This document shows, one piece after another, positions 1 to 9,029 of a DNA stretch of 64,000 nucleotides. Location: positions 868,001 to 932,000 of the forward strand of contig JAPZTO010000002.1 of the NCBI GenBank assembly GCA_027532775.1, given 5' to 3'. The DNA comes from Beijerinckiaceae bacterium. Its GTDB lineage: Bacteria; Pseudomonadota; Alphaproteobacteria; Rhizobiales; Beijerinckiaceae. Within the stretch, counting starts at the first letter, position 1. Every line of letters starts with the position of its first letter. The translations under genes and the position numbers were made by a program. The notes under the pieces are model-generated. The model was not told the DNA's origin. It was given only the letters and a program-made list of their open reading frames with translations, and ran no database searches.

Positions 1-1132
1 GTTCCAGGCGACGCGTAAGCTGGGTATTGGGCAAGGCATAGAGAAGTCCGACCATGCAAACCGGGATCGAGGCGTCTTCGATACAGGCGATCATCCCCTC
101 TGCCGCGCCGCCCCGTTCCGTGTCGAAACCAAGAATGAAACCGGCGGTAACCGAGATACCGGCGCCATAGATCTTGTTGATGCTGTCGGTCAGGCTACGG
201 CGCGTATTCTGCTTTTTCTGCATCGCGACGAGAGTCTCTGTATCCGGGCTCTCGATGCCGACGAAGATCAGGAAAAAGCCGGCGTCGCGCAACATCCCCA
301 GCAAGACATCGTCATCGGCCAGATTTACCGAGGCTTCCGTCGAAAATTCAAAGGGATACCCGTGCTTTTTTTGCCAATCAACCAAGTGTGGCAGAAACAG
401 CTTGAGTGCCTTCTTGTTGCCGATCATGTTATCATCGACAAAGTCGACCTGGCCACGATAGCCGAGCGCATAGAGGTGATCGAGTTCGCCGAGCATCTGC
501 TCTGTTGTCTTGGCGCGCGGGACGCGGCCGAACAACTCGATGATGTCGCAGAATTCACAGTTGAACGGACATCCGCGTGAATACTGGACGCCGACATAGA
601 GATAATGCTTGAAATTTAACAGATCGAACCGAGGGACCGGGCTCGCGGTCACATCCGCCGTGAACTTTTGCGCTTCAAACACGCCCTGGCGCATGCCGGA
701 GTTCCAGGCGGCAACGAATTCAGCCAGGACAGGCTCTGCCTCACCCAGCACGAGAAAGTCGGCTTCGCCATAATGCTGCGGTGAAGAGGTTGCATCCGGA
801 CCGCCGACGACAACCGGCCTGCCGCGGGCTTTGCACCGCCTGATGATGGACAGCGAGTCGGGTTGCTGCGGAAGCATGCCGCCGGTCATGATAAGGTCGG
901 CGCGATCGATGTCGTCATCGGTCAACGTGCCGGTATTGCAGTCAACCAGCCGGATGGTCCAATCCTGTGGCAGCAGCGCCGCCACGGTAAGAAGTCCTAG
1001 GGGTATGGCAGGATAACGGGCGCCAACGACTTCGCAGGTCTTCCTGAAATTCCAGAAAGAGGCCGCCGCGAAACGCGGATAGACAAGCAGGACATTGTAT
1101 GGCCGTATCGCAGGAAGCGCTGAACCCATCAT
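1..1132 (-). CDS. Cobalamin-binding-domain radical SAM protein, 3' end beyond window
   Basis: The gene runs off the left edge; 377 codons are visible. The N-terminal part looks like a B12-binding fold (roughly residues 10-140, with the GGPDA turn near residue 110). The radical SAM core follows with the cluster motif CPFNCEFC near residue 190, which fits a [4Fe-4S]/SAM enzyme. The layout and motifs such as FVDDNMIGNKKA and FVGIESPD match the DUF4070-type group that includes the hopanoid C-2 methylase HpnP, but the substrate cannot be read from sequence. I chose the ATG at 1132 because GGAGAG lies just upstream; an in-frame ATG at 1129 is an alternative. No hopanoid genes are visible nearby. 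Family assignment is strong, function open. Confidence 0.85.
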   Translation of the reverse strand, partial: MMGSALPAIRPYNVLLVYPRFAAASFWNFRKTCEVVGARYPAIPLGLLTVAALLPQDWTIRLVDCNTGTLTDDDIDRADLIMTGGMLPQQPDSLSIIRRCKARGRPVVVGGPDATSSPQHYGEADFLVLGEAEPVLAEFVAAWNSGMRQGVFEAQKFTADVTASPVPRFDLLNFKHYLYVGVQYSRGCPFNCEFCDIIELFGRVPRAKTTEQMLGELDHLYALGYRGQVDFVDDNMIGNKKALKLFLPHLVDWQKKHGYPFEFSTEASVNLADDDVLLGMLRDAGFFLIFVGIESPDTETLVAMQKKQNTRRSLTDSINKIYGAGISVTAGFILGFDTERGGAAEGMIACIEDASIPVCMVGLLYALPNTQLTRRLE

Positions 1133-1541
1133 GTCTCTCCAATCGAGGATACCGCTTGAGTTCCACTTAGAGCACACCCAGCTATCATTCTCGTAAGACA
1201 AAACTGTCACGGGGCGGGGCTGTCAGAGAAACCCGAAAATCCCGGAAAGCAAACGACCCCGGTATTGATCAAGCCTTGCAAGGTTCACGCCATTCGAAGG
1301 GTGCGGCGCTTCGGGACACGCCATCCGCGCGGCTCAATTTCGCGTAGCCCCATTTAATCTGACGCTCCGCTCGCGTTTGCACCGGTGACAATCGCCGCAT
1401 CAACTGGAATGATCATCCGGACAGGCAGAAGACATAGGCGGGACAGTCGCGCCGTGTTCCAGCGCATATCAGTCCCCGCAATGGCCTGCACAGATCGGCG
1501 CCGAGCCATCCGATCCGAATGACAATGGGGAAGGACAAGCC
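1133..1541. other. Intergenic region, 409 bases
   Basis: This stretch separates the divergent radical SAM and TPR genes and must hold both promoters. I found no convincing -35/-10 pair, RNA gene or mobile element. Confidence 0.4.
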
Positions 1542-3728
1542 ATGATCTTCCGAACGACCATCGCGAGCCTGGCCGTCCTTCTTGCCCATGCCCTTCTTGT
1601 CCATGCAGCCCTGGCGCAGGACGATCCACGCCTCGCGGAATGCCAGCGCGCGGCAGACCCGACGCCTCGGCAACTCCAGCTTTGCGAAGCGATCAGCGCC
1701 GATGGAGCAGCCGATGCCACGATCCGTGACCGGGCGGAAAGGCGTGCGCAGGAACTCCGCGTCGGCCTCAACGAGACCGATGCGCTGCTGGCCGGTGCCG
1801 AGCGCCGCCTGAGCCGCGATGCCAATGATGCCCGCGCGCTTGATGAAAAGGCCACCGCGCTCCTCTGGCGCGGCAGGCCCGGCGACAAGGAGCAGGCCCT
1901 GGCGGCGGTGGAACTGGGCCTCCGGATCCTCCCCCGAGATGCCAGTCTTCTGGCCACCCGGGTCTTCGCGTTCAACACGATGGGACGTCTGAACGAGGGT
2001 GTCGCGGCAGCCACCGCTGCCCTCGTGATCGCCCCGCGCGACCCGGATATCCTGCGTGCCCGGAGCTTCGCGCATCTCCGGCTTGGCAATCGGGCGGCGG
2101 CGATGGCCGATATCGAGGCTGCACTGGCGATCGCGCCGGAGCATATCGGTGTGCTGCGCACCAAGGCCCAGATCGCGTTTCTCACCGAGAACTGGAGCGA
2201 GGCCATCCGCCTGTCGGACAAGGTGATCGCGCGCCTGCCAGGCTCGGCCCGGAATTTCATGCTTCGTGGCATGGCAAGAGCCGCCCAGGGTGACTGGCGC
2301 GGTGCGGTCGTGGATTTCGATGCGGCGGTCGAGCGAGATCCGGACGAGGCCGAGTTTCACTATCGCCGGGGTCAGGCGCTGTGGCGGCTCGAACGGAAAG
2401 GCGATGCGCTGAAGGCGTTTGATCGTGCGCTGGCGCTTGAGCCGGATCATTTCTGGTCGCGCAACGACCGCGCCGCCATTCGGCTCGACGAGCGCGACTT
2501 CGCGGGCGCCGCCGCCGACATCGCTCATGCCCTCCGCCTCAACCCCAAGGAGAGCCGGTCTCGCCTCACCGAAGGGCGGCTTGCCATGGAAATGGAAGGC
2601 GACAGGGACCTCCCCAGGGCGCTGGCGCTTTTCGATGCCCTGCTGAAAGATGATCCCGGTTTTGCTCCCGCCTATGTCCATCGGGGCATCACGCTCATGC
2701 GACTGAAGCGCCATGAGGAGGCCGTGCCGGCCTTCGCCGAGGCCATCCGCCTCGAACCGGCGCGCGGCCGCAACTATGCCGGGCGCGGCGAGGCGCTTCT
2801 CAACGCCGGCAAACCGAACGACGCGCTGCCCGATCTCGACAAGGCCATCGAGCTCGGCCACAGGACGGCGGATGTTTTCTTCCTGCGCGGGCTCATCCAC
2901 CAGCGGGCCGGGCGGCATGCCCTGTCGAAGGCGGATTATGATGCGGCTGTCCAGATCGAGCCGACGCACCACGTGACGCTGAATAACCGGGCCATTCTCG
3001 CGGTCGATCTGGGCGATTTCGGTCAGGGTGAGCGCGATGCCCGGGAAGCTGTCCGCCTCGCTCCGAAAGAGATCGCCCCGCGCGTGACATTGGCCCGGAT
3101 TGTCCGTGACCGCGACAAGGACCTCCCCCGCGCACTCCGCATGTTCGATGAAGCCCTCGTTGTCGAGCCCGCCAATGCTGTTGGCAATTTCCAGCGCGGG
3201 GTAACCTTGCTGCGCATGAGACGCGCCAGCGACGCGCTGACGGCCCTCAACAAGGCGCTCGAGAAGGACAGCCAGAACCGGCTGTTCCTCGCAACGCGCG
3301 GCGAGGCCTATTACCTGCTTGAGCGTCGGGCCGATGCCATGGCGGATTTCAACCGGGCGATCACGTTCGGCCTTGAAGCGCCGACGACCTTTTTCTTCCG
3401 GGGCCTCCTGCATTTCCTGAACAAGGACTACTCGATGGCCGACGCCGATCTCGACCGTTCGCTCGCGCTCGAGCCGAAGCAGGCCGCAACCCAGGCCCTG
3501 AAGGCGCTGCTCGTGTCACGCTCCGGCACGCCCTTCCAGGGCATGCTGGTCGCCGATCGCGCGCTCGAGATCGACCCGAACAACCTGATGGCGCTGAACG
3601 TGAAGATGCGTGCGCTGGAAAAGCTGATGCGAACCGCCGAGGCGGCCGAGATCGATCGCCGTGCGCGCACCATCGATCCCGCCGCCCATGCCTCGACCCG
3701 CAGGATGGTTCAGGATTTTCTCCGATGA
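1542..3728 (+). CDS. Secreted multi-TPR protein
   Basis: A 728-residue protein with a Sec signal peptide (hydrophobic residues about 6-22, cleavage near ALAQ) and then well over a dozen 34-residue TPR units across the whole mature chain. The repeats show the usual pattern of small residues and the A-x-x-x-x-x-A-L-x-P spacing, for example AFDRALALEPDH and ALNKALEKDSQN. TPR arrays are protein-binding scaffolds, so a periplasmic or envelope assembly role is likely, but no partner is visible. The start at 1542 follows GGAAGG. It stands alone between a divergent radical SAM gene and a convergent ArsR gene. It does not look like part of the polysaccharide locus that starts about 5 kb downstream. 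Confidence 0.85.
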   Translation: MIFRTTIASLAVLLAHALLVHAALAQDDPRLAECQRAADPTPRQLQLCEAISADGAADATIRDRAERRAQELRVGLNETDALLAGAERRLSRDANDARALDEKATALLWRGRPGDKEQALAAVELGLRILPRDASLLATRVFAFNTMGRLNEGVAAATAALVIAPRDPDILRARSFAHLRLGNRAAAMADIEAALAIAPEHIGVLRTKAQIAFLTENWSEAIRLSDKVIARLPGSARNFMLRGMARAAQGDWRGAVVDFDAAVERDPDEAEFHYRRGQALWRLERKGDALKAFDRALALEPDHFWSRNDRAAIRLDERDFAGAAADIAHALRLNPKESRSRLTEGRLAMEMEGDRDLPRALALFDALLKDDPGFAPAYVHRGITLMRLKRHEEAVPAFAEAIRLEPARGRNYAGRGEALLNAGKPNDALPDLDKAIELGHRTADVFFLRGLIHQRAGRHALSKADYDAAVQIEPTHHVTLNNRAILAVDLGDFGQGERDAREAVRLAPKEIAPRVTLARIVRDRDKDLPRALRMFDEALVVEPANAVGNFQRGVTLLRMRRASDALTALNKALEKDSQNRLFLATRGEAYYLLERRADAMADFNRAITFGLEAPTTFFFRGLLHFLNKDYSMADADLDRSLALEPKQAATQALKALLVSRSGTPFQGMLVADRALEIDPNNLMALNVKMRALEKLMRTAEAAEIDRRARTIDPAAHASTRRMVQDFLR

Positions 3729-3771
3729 CACCGCCGGAGCGAAAAACAAAAGGCTCAGCAGCCAGGTGAAT

Positions 3772-4521
3772 TCATGCTCGCCTGGCCGGGTTGTTCGAGC
3801 GATCTGCGCCCTGCCGATCGGGATCGCGTGTTTCATCGGTGGCGGAGTCAGCCAGGGCAAGCAGAGCCCGCTCGCCATCGGGCGAGAAATGCACGGCGCG
3901 CGATGCTGCTTCCCGGCGACACCAGCCGCGTTCGATCGCCAGCCTCGCGATGGCTGCGCCGAGGCTCCCCGCGAGATGCGGCCGGCGCTCGGACCAATCG
4001 AGGCAGGCACGGCAGAGTGCCCGCGGCCTGGCCTCAAGCGCGGCAATGTCTATGCCTTCCGCCAGAAAGCGCAAGCGGCCGCTGGGCGAGAGGCCGAGAC
4101 CATCGGCTTGTGCAACAAGCATCCCGCGATCGACCAGCCGCGCGAACAGCGCGGTGGCCGCATCCCCCGCGAGGTGATCGTAGCAGAAGCGCGCCTTGCG
4201 CATGGCGACTTCGCGTGGGCCGGGGCGCGTGCGCCGAAGGCCGACACGCGCGGCGAGGCCCATCAGCGTTTCCACGGCTTCAGCGACATCAGGGCCTGCG
4301 AGGTTGAAATACCGATGTCGCCCCTGCACGAGGACAACCAGCAAGCCCGCTCCGAGCAGCTTTGCCAGATGGCCGGAGGCGGCCGGTGCTGAAATGCCCG
4401 CTTCGGCGGCGCATTCCCCGGCCGTCAACGCCTTCCCGCCCATGAGGGCAGCGAGAATGTTGGCGCGCGCGGGATCGCCGATCAGCGAGGCGAGCGCAGC
4501 GATATCAGGACCGTTCTTCAT
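3772..4521 (-). CDS. ArsR-family winged-helix regulator with C-terminal extension
   Basis: A 249-residue protein. Residues about 5-90 form an ArsR-type winged helix: IGDPARANILAALM, then the recognition region ISAPAASGHLAKL and a wing ending in RHRYFNLA. The C-terminal 130 residues are an extension seen in larger ArsR relatives and contain a CRACLDW segment that could bind metal or act as a redox sensor; this is inference. It is divergent from the NIPSNAP/ABM pair and probably represses that pair and itself. A TGGGT-N6-ACCCA inverted repeat sits immediately upstream of its start codon. Confidence 0.85.
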   Translation of the reverse strand: MKNGPDIAALASLIGDPARANILAALMGGKALTAGECAAEAGISAPAASGHLAKLLGAGLLVVLVQGRHRYFNLAGPDVAEAVETLMGLAARVGLRRTRPGPREVAMRKARFCYDHLAGDAATALFARLVDRGMLVAQADGLGLSPSGRLRFLAEGIDIAALEARPRALCRACLDWSERRPHLAGSLGAAIARLAIERGWCRREAASRAVHFSPDGERALLALADSATDETRDPDRQGADRSNNPARRA

Positions 4522-4523
4522 GG

Positions 4524-4539
4524 TGGGTATCCTAACCCA
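4524..4539. promoter_or_regulatory. Candidate ArsR operator
   Basis: Inverted repeat TGGGT-ATCCTA-ACCCA placed 3 bases upstream of the ArsR start codon, in the gap to the divergent NIPSNAP gene. Position and symmetry suggest autoregulation. No binding data are implied. Confidence 0.4.
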
Positions 4540-4628
4540 TCTGCACGGAGCAATGCTTCATTCTTCGCCGAAACATCAGGGCTGCGAACAGCGCTAGAGG
4601 AGGTCTCCCGAACAGAGGAGTGCCACCC

Positions 4629-4958
4629 GTGATTACCTGCTTCATTCGCTATGACATCCAGCCCTTCCGGCAGGCTGAATTTGCCACCTATGCCCGGATG
4701 TGGGGACAGGCGATCCCGGCCTGCGGGGCCGATCTCGTCGGATATTTCGGCCCGCATGAGGGCTCGCTGACGACCGCCTATGGCATCTATTCGCTGGAAA
4801 GCCTCGCCGCCTACGAGGCCTATCGCGCCCGGCTGAAAGCCAGCGAGGCAGGCCGGGAAGCCTTTGAATTCGCGCGGAAGGAAGGGTTCATCCGCCGGGA
4901 AGACCGTATCTTCCTCACGAAACTCTCCGAGCCGCATGCGCGGCTGATCCGGCCATGA
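4629..4958 (+). CDS. NIPSNAP-family protein
   Basis: About 109 residues of the NIPSNAP fold, a dimeric alpha/beta-barrel domain related to ABM proteins. It shows the family start ITCFIRYDIQPF, the central GYFGPHEG turn and the YEAYRARL helix. Function in bacteria is poorly defined; relatives are annotated as small oxygenase-like or stress proteins. I placed the start at the GTG at 4629 because AGGAG lies 8 bases upstream and family members begin MITC; a GTG at 4620 adds three residues. The stop overlaps the next start (ATGA), so the two genes are translationally coupled. Confidence 0.85.
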   Translation: MITCFIRYDIQPFRQAEFATYARMWGQAIPACGADLVGYFGPHEGSLTTAYGIYSLESLAAYEAYRARLKASEAGREAFEFARKEGFIRREDRIFLTKLSEPHARLIRP

Positions 4959-5329
4959 TCGCCGTGATCTTCGAGGTCTGGCCGGCGGAAGGCGAGCGCC
5001 AGACCTATCTCGATCTCGCTGCCGCCTTGCGCGACGAGCTTTTCGATGTCGACGGTTTCCTTACGATCGAGCGGTTCCAGTCGCTGGCCGAACCCGGCAA
5101 GCTCCTTTCGCTGTCGTTCTGGCGCGATGAAGCGGCGGTCGCCGCGTGGCGCAACGGCCAAGCCCATCGCGCCACGCAAGCCAGAGGCCGAGGCGGTGTG
5201 TTCCGCGATTACCGGCTTCGCGTGGCCGAGGTCATCCGCGATTACGGGCTGAACGAGCGCGCGGAAGCGCCGGAGGATAGCCGCCTTGCGCATGCCGGCA
5301 TCAGCAAACCAGCCCGTCAGAGCCCATGA
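4955..5329 (+). CDS. Antibiotic biosynthesis monooxygenase (ABM) domain protein
   Basis: A 124-residue protein with the ABM ferredoxin-like fold: IAVIFEVWPAEG strand, a helix beginning AALRDELFDVDGF, then LLSLSFWRDEAAVAAWR, which is the hallmark W-x-x-x-x-x-x-x-W segment. Family members are small cofactor-free oxygenases or quinone/heme-handling proteins. The start overlaps the NIPSNAP stop by four bases. The pairing of two related small folds under one divergent ArsR regulator suggests a detoxification or aldehyde/quinone response unit; this is inference. Confidence 0.8.
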   Translation: MIAVIFEVWPAEGERQTYLDLAAALRDELFDVDGFLTIERFQSLAEPGKLLSLSFWRDEAAVAAWRNGQAHRATQARGRGGVFRDYRLRVAEVIRDYGLNERAEAPEDSRLAHAGISKPARQSP

Positions 5330-5341
5330 TCCGGAGAGTGA

Positions 5342-7303
5342 CTAGGCTGCACGAAGCTGACGGATAAAGCTCTCGACATTCTCGCGCAGGGCAGCGGCCT
5401 CCTCGAGCAGGCCATCCGCAGAGCCACGCACCTTCGCGGCGTTGTCGCGCGTGGTGGCGGCACCCTGCATCACGCTCATCACATTGACCGAGACATTGTC
5501 GGTGCCCTTGGCCGCCTCGGCCACGTTGACCGCAATCTCCTTGGTCGATCCGCCCTGAAGCTCTACGGCTGTCGAGATCTGCGTCGAAATGGCTCCAAGT
5601 TCGCCGATAATGCTCGCGATGCTGCGGATGGCCTCCACCGCCGAATCCGACGCGGTGCGCATCTCGGCGATCTGCGATGCAATCTCCTCGGTCGCCTTCG
5701 CGGTCTGGGCGGCGAGCGATTTCACCTCGGTCGCGACCACGGCGAAGCCGCGTCCGGCATCCCCGGCGCGGGCAGCCTCGATCGTCGCGTTCAGCGCCAG
5801 CAGGTTGGTCTGATCGGCGATCGAATTGATCAATCCGACGATCTGGCTGATGCTGCCGGTCGTCTCGGCAAGGCTCTGTACCATCCCGTCCGTATCCGCG
5901 GCCGCAGTCGTGGCGCGTTCGGTGACCTGGCGAGACGCGAGAACCATCTGGGTGATCCGGTCGATCGCCTCGGCGAGCGTATCCGAGGCGTGTGCCACGC
6001 TCTGGACATTGGCCGCCGCCTGTTCGGCAGCCGCTGCGACTGTGGTTGCGTTGAGCGTGCTGTCCTCTGCCGTGGCGTTCAGCGTCCGCGCTGTTTCGGC
6101 CAAAGTTCCGGCCGAGCCGGATACGGCAGAAATCGAGCGTGTCAGCCCCTGCTCGAATTGGGAGATCAGTCGGTTCATGGTGTCGAGGCGCTGCTCGCGC
6201 TGCGCGAATTCGCGGTTGCGCTCGTCGGCCAGCGCGCGGCGCTCAAGGGCATTGGTCTTGAAGACCTCGACCGCCGCGGCCATGGCGCCGATCTCGTCCG
6301 CGCGGCCGAGTTCCGGCACGGCTGTTTCAAGCTTCTCCGCGGCGAGATCCCCCATGGCGGCGGTCATGCGCTGGATCGGCTGCGCCACCGTATGCCGGAG
6401 GAGCACCAGCAGCACCGCAACCATGACGAGTGCCGCCACGAGCGAGGCGCCCATGGCGATGTATTGCAGTTCGCGCACGCTGCGAAGTGCCTTGTCGGCG
6501 TCGATGGCCACCGCGACATACCAATCCGTCCGGTCGCGCAGGCGGATCGGCAGATAGGAGACGAACATGCGGTCCTTGCCGATCATCGCCTCCTTCACGC
6601 CCGAAGCCGTGACATTCACATCGCCGGTGATGATATCCGAAACCGGCTTGCCGATGCGCGCCGGTTCGGGGTGAACGAGGATCTTGCCATCGCGGCTGAC
6701 GATGAAGCCCTGCCCCATGCCGCCGAAATCGAGATCGGCCATCATCTTGACCAGCGCGCTCACCTCGAGGTCACCACCGGCCACGCCGACAATGCGATCA
6801 GCCTTCCGGACGGGCTCCGCAAGGGTGACGATCAGCTTGCCGGTAGAGGCGCTGAGGTAAGGCTCGGTCACGACCGGCGCCTGCGCCTCGACAGCCTTGC
6901 CGTACCAGGGCCGCTTGCGCGGATCGTAATCCGGCGGCATCTGGCGCGGCGGGGAAATGGTGAACTGCCCTTCGGCCGTGCCGAAATAGGCGAGGAAAAA
7001 CTCCTTCATCACCGTCGTGTTAGCGAGGATCTCTTCCGTGCTGACGACACCTTTCGACAGCATGTCGACCATGCTGCCGAGCAGGATCAGCCGTCCATCG
7101 ACCCAGCGCTCCACCGTTTCCGCCGATTGGGCGCCGACGGTCTGGATGTTCCGGGTGATTTCGGACTGCATCGACTGGGCAAGGCGTTCGCGGATGATCG
7201 CGGCGAACAGGGCAAAGACCACGAAAACGGCCAGAGATGCCATCAGGACAATGCGCCGCATGATGCTCTTGGAGGGAACCGTCTTCTTTTGATCGGGAGT
7301 CAT
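5342..7303 (-). CDS. Methyl-accepting chemotaxis protein with dCache sensor
   Basis: A 653-residue transmembrane chemoreceptor. TM1 is about residues 17-37. A periplasmic dCache sensor of about 240 residues follows and contains [12 protein letters not shown], a signature of the membrane-distal Cache pocket. TM2 is about 280-303, followed by a HAMP domain and a signalling domain with the conserved tip around [20 protein letters not shown]. dCache receptors sense small molecules such as amino acids, amines or organic acids directly; the ligand cannot be assigned. No CheB/CheR pentapeptide tether is present at the C terminus (ends RQLRAA). No other chemotaxis genes are in the window, so it is an orphan receptor. 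Confidence 0.95.
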   Translation of the reverse strand: MTPDQKKTVPSKSIMRRIVLMASLAVFVVFALFAAIIRERLAQSMQSEITRNIQTVGAQSAETVERWVDGRLILLGSMVDMLSKGVVSTEEILANTTVMKEFFLAYFGTAEGQFTISPPRQMPPDYDPRKRPWYGKAVEAQAPVVTEPYLSASTGKLIVTLAEPVRKADRIVGVAGGDLEVSALVKMMADLDFGGMGQGFIVSRDGKILVHPEPARIGKPVSDIITGDVNVTASGVKEAMIGKDRMFVSYLPIRLRDRTDWYVAVAIDADKALRSVRELQYIAMGASLVAALVMVAVLLVLLRHTVAQPIQRMTAAMGDLAAEKLETAVPELGRADEIGAMAAAVEVFKTNALERRALADERNREFAQREQRLDTMNRLISQFEQGLTRSISAVSGSAGTLAETARTLNATAEDSTLNATTVAAAAEQAAANVQSVAHASDTLAEAIDRITQMVLASRQVTERATTAAADTDGMVQSLAETTGSISQIVGLINSIADQTNLLALNATIEAARAGDAGRGFAVVATEVKSLAAQTAKATEEIASQIAEMRTASDSAVEAIRSIASIIGELGAISTQISTAVELQGGSTKEIAVNVAEAAKGTDNVSVNVMSVMQGAATTRDNAAKVRGSADGLLEEAAALRENVESFIRQLRAA

Positions 7304-7498
7304 GACATCAGTCCGTCTGGGTGCGGCCGCCGGGCAGGGAAAAGATTCGCCGGATGAGGACCCAATGATGACGCAAACCCATAAAGATTTCGCAAAATGC
7401 GCACGAACGTTGCGTGGTCGGGGGCGAGAGGGGGAGCGCGGGAACGCGCCCTACGTCATCGAAGGTTGCGGCGCTTGCCCCATCGACGGGAAGCCATT

Positions 7499-7792
7499 TT
7501 ATTTAGAAGTATTGTATTTTTTCAAGAACTTTACAAAAAGGTGACTTAACTGAAAAAAGCTTCTCCTACGTAACGATCTTCGCCTGACAACGATGAAGGC
7601 TATAAAATACATCGTATAAAATGTTGCAGTAAATCCTAATAATATAAAAAATGATTTCTCTGCGGAGTTTACTCCTTTGTAAAATCCTATAAGACAAAAT
7701 ATTGCAATCGCTAAAAATAGAACGGCATGTTTTTTTAATAAAGTTCTGAATTGCAATTCTATTTGCTTGTAAATTTTATATGGCGTCATTGT
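7499..7792 (-). CDS. Small AT-rich predicted membrane protein
   Basis: I do not recognise this protein. From the internal ATG at 7792 it is about 97 residues (MTPYKIYKQIEL...); an upstream start at 7846 would give 115. It has two likely membrane segments, FLAIAIFCLIGFY and a longer stretch starting FFILLGFTATF, and a basic C-terminal tail (VVRRRSLRRRS). The DNA here is far richer in A+T than everything around it, which points to recent transfer or a relic. Coding status is uncertain: the ATG at 7792 lacks a strong ribosome-binding site, and only the hydrophobic periodicity supports it. Confidence 0.45.
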   Translation of the reverse strand, partial: TMTPYKIYKQIELQFRTLLKKHAVLFLAIAIFCLIGFYKGVNSAEKSFFILLGFTATFYTMYFIAFIVVRRRSLRRRSFFQLSHLFVKFLKKYNTSK

Positions 7793-7898
7793 CAGAGCTT
7801 TCAGAAGCGTTGACCGCGCTAGTTTCGGATATTCAGGTATTCTCACATAAACTCAAGGGGTATCGGAAAGCGCCCTCGCCCGAACCCGCAGCGCACAC

Positions 7899-8726
7899 TC
7901 AATAGCCGGTATCGAATGTCCAGCGAACGCTCGAACCAAGGCTGAACTGGTTCGCCGAGCCCCTCTGCTTCACGAGCGGCGAATTCGCCGCATCGCCGGC
8001 GAGCCTCGTGGCCTGGACGAAGGCGCTGGTTTCAAGACGGGGCGTCCATTGATAGGTGACCTGTGCTGCCGCGCCATAGGAGAGCAGGCCATGGCCAGCC
8101 TTGAAGGCCGGCAGGCCCGATGCCGCGGATTGCTGCGCCGTGACCCCGAGATAGGTCTGGGTGAAATCACGACCGGCAAAGGACATGCGCGGACCGGCCG
8201 ACACGATCCAGCGTTCGCCAAGCCGGGTGAAGGCATCGAGCTTGATATCCCCCATCAGCGCATCATGCGCGAAGAGGCCCTGACGGATCTCGCCGCGCGC
8301 CCGCAGCCACGGCAACGGGTAGAACTCGGCAAAGCCGCCGATTTCCCCGCCGAAACGCACATTGCCAAGACCGCGCAATTCGGAATGATCCGAAGCCCGC
8401 CTTTCCCAGAGCAGCTTGCCGGCCACGCCTGCGCGCCAGTTATCGCCCTCGATCAGGCCGATGCCGATATTGTCATCGGCGACCGAGAGCCAGCGACTGC
8501 CGAGGCCACGCCCGATCGAGACGATCGGCCGGAAGGCGACCGCCCCCCGTTTCGAGCCCAGAAAGGCCGGTGCCACGCCGACCCCGAGGCCGAGCGAAAC
8601 ATTCCAGTTGCGCGGCGCATTCCTCGCTTCGGGGCTTCTGAGGTCAATCTGCTGTGCAACGACAGGCAAGGCTGAAACCGCAAGGCTCGCCAGGGCGATG
8701 GTGGCAGGAACAAGAAGCAGGCGCAT
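7899..8726 (-). CDS. MipA/OmpV-family outer membrane protein
   Basis: A 275-residue protein with a signal peptide (MRLLLVPATIALASLAVSA, cleavage near VVAQ) and a beta-barrel-like mature region: alternating aromatic/polar strands and a terminal strand SSVRWTFDTGY ending in an aromatic residue, as expected for BAM recognition. The YLGVTAQQSAASGLPAF region is typical of MipA/OmpV proteins, which act as outer-membrane scaffolds or small-solute porins. The start at 8726 is preferred because GGAGAG lies 8 bases upstream; a GTG at 8735 is in frame. It sits next to the polysaccharide locus, separated by about 300 bases, and is not obviously part of it. Confidence 0.85.
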   Translation of the reverse strand: MRLLLVPATIALASLAVSALPVVAQQIDLRSPEARNAPRNWNVSLGLGVGVAPAFLGSKRGAVAFRPIVSIGRGLGSRWLSVADDNIGIGLIEGDNWRAGVAGKLLWERRASDHSELRGLGNVRFGGEIGGFAEFYPLPWLRARGEIRQGLFAHDALMGDIKLDAFTRLGERWIVSAGPRMSFAGRDFTQTYLGVTAQQSAASGLPAFKAGHGLLSYGAAAQVTYQWTPRLETSAFVQATRLAGDAANSPLVKQRGSANQFSLGSSVRWTFDTGY

Positions 8727-9029
8727 CGACAACACTCTCCGGGGCCAAGGGCACGCCCCCGATCAGGGAAAACTATTCGTGTTGCTGTTACGTTTGATTC
8801 ATCAAAACGGTGCTGCTTATTGCCCGACAAGCTGAACAAAAACTTTCGGATCCGCTGCTGCGATGTGCCACATCACGGTCGGAGCCCTTTCGAATTTGGA
8901 TCCGCATCGGAATGGCGATATCGGATCCATCAAGATATCCCGGATCGCGCGCCAACCCGGCAACGACAAGGCCGCGCAGAATTGACCTTGCTGGTCCGTG
9001 CTCCTGCGCGGCCTGTCTCGAATGCCAGT
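8727..9029. other. Intergenic region upstream of the MipA gene
   Basis: About 300 bases between the end of the glycosyltransferase operon and the MipA start; both genes are on the minus strand. It contains several GGATCC/GGATCCG repeats. I see no clear terminator with a T-run and no ORF with coding character. It presumably carries the mipA promoter. Confidence 0.35.

Noticed and set aside
1413-3413. A 666-codon open frame on the minus strand opposite the TPR gene
   Set aside because: It lies fully antisense to a gene with a signal peptide and clear TPR repeats; its protein has no recognisable domain. GC-rich codon bias produces such mirror frames.
5990-7357. Long plus-strand frame opposite the chemoreceptor
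   Set aside because: Rich in H, R and D as typical of antisense frames, with no domain; the chemoreceptor on the other strand is unambiguous.
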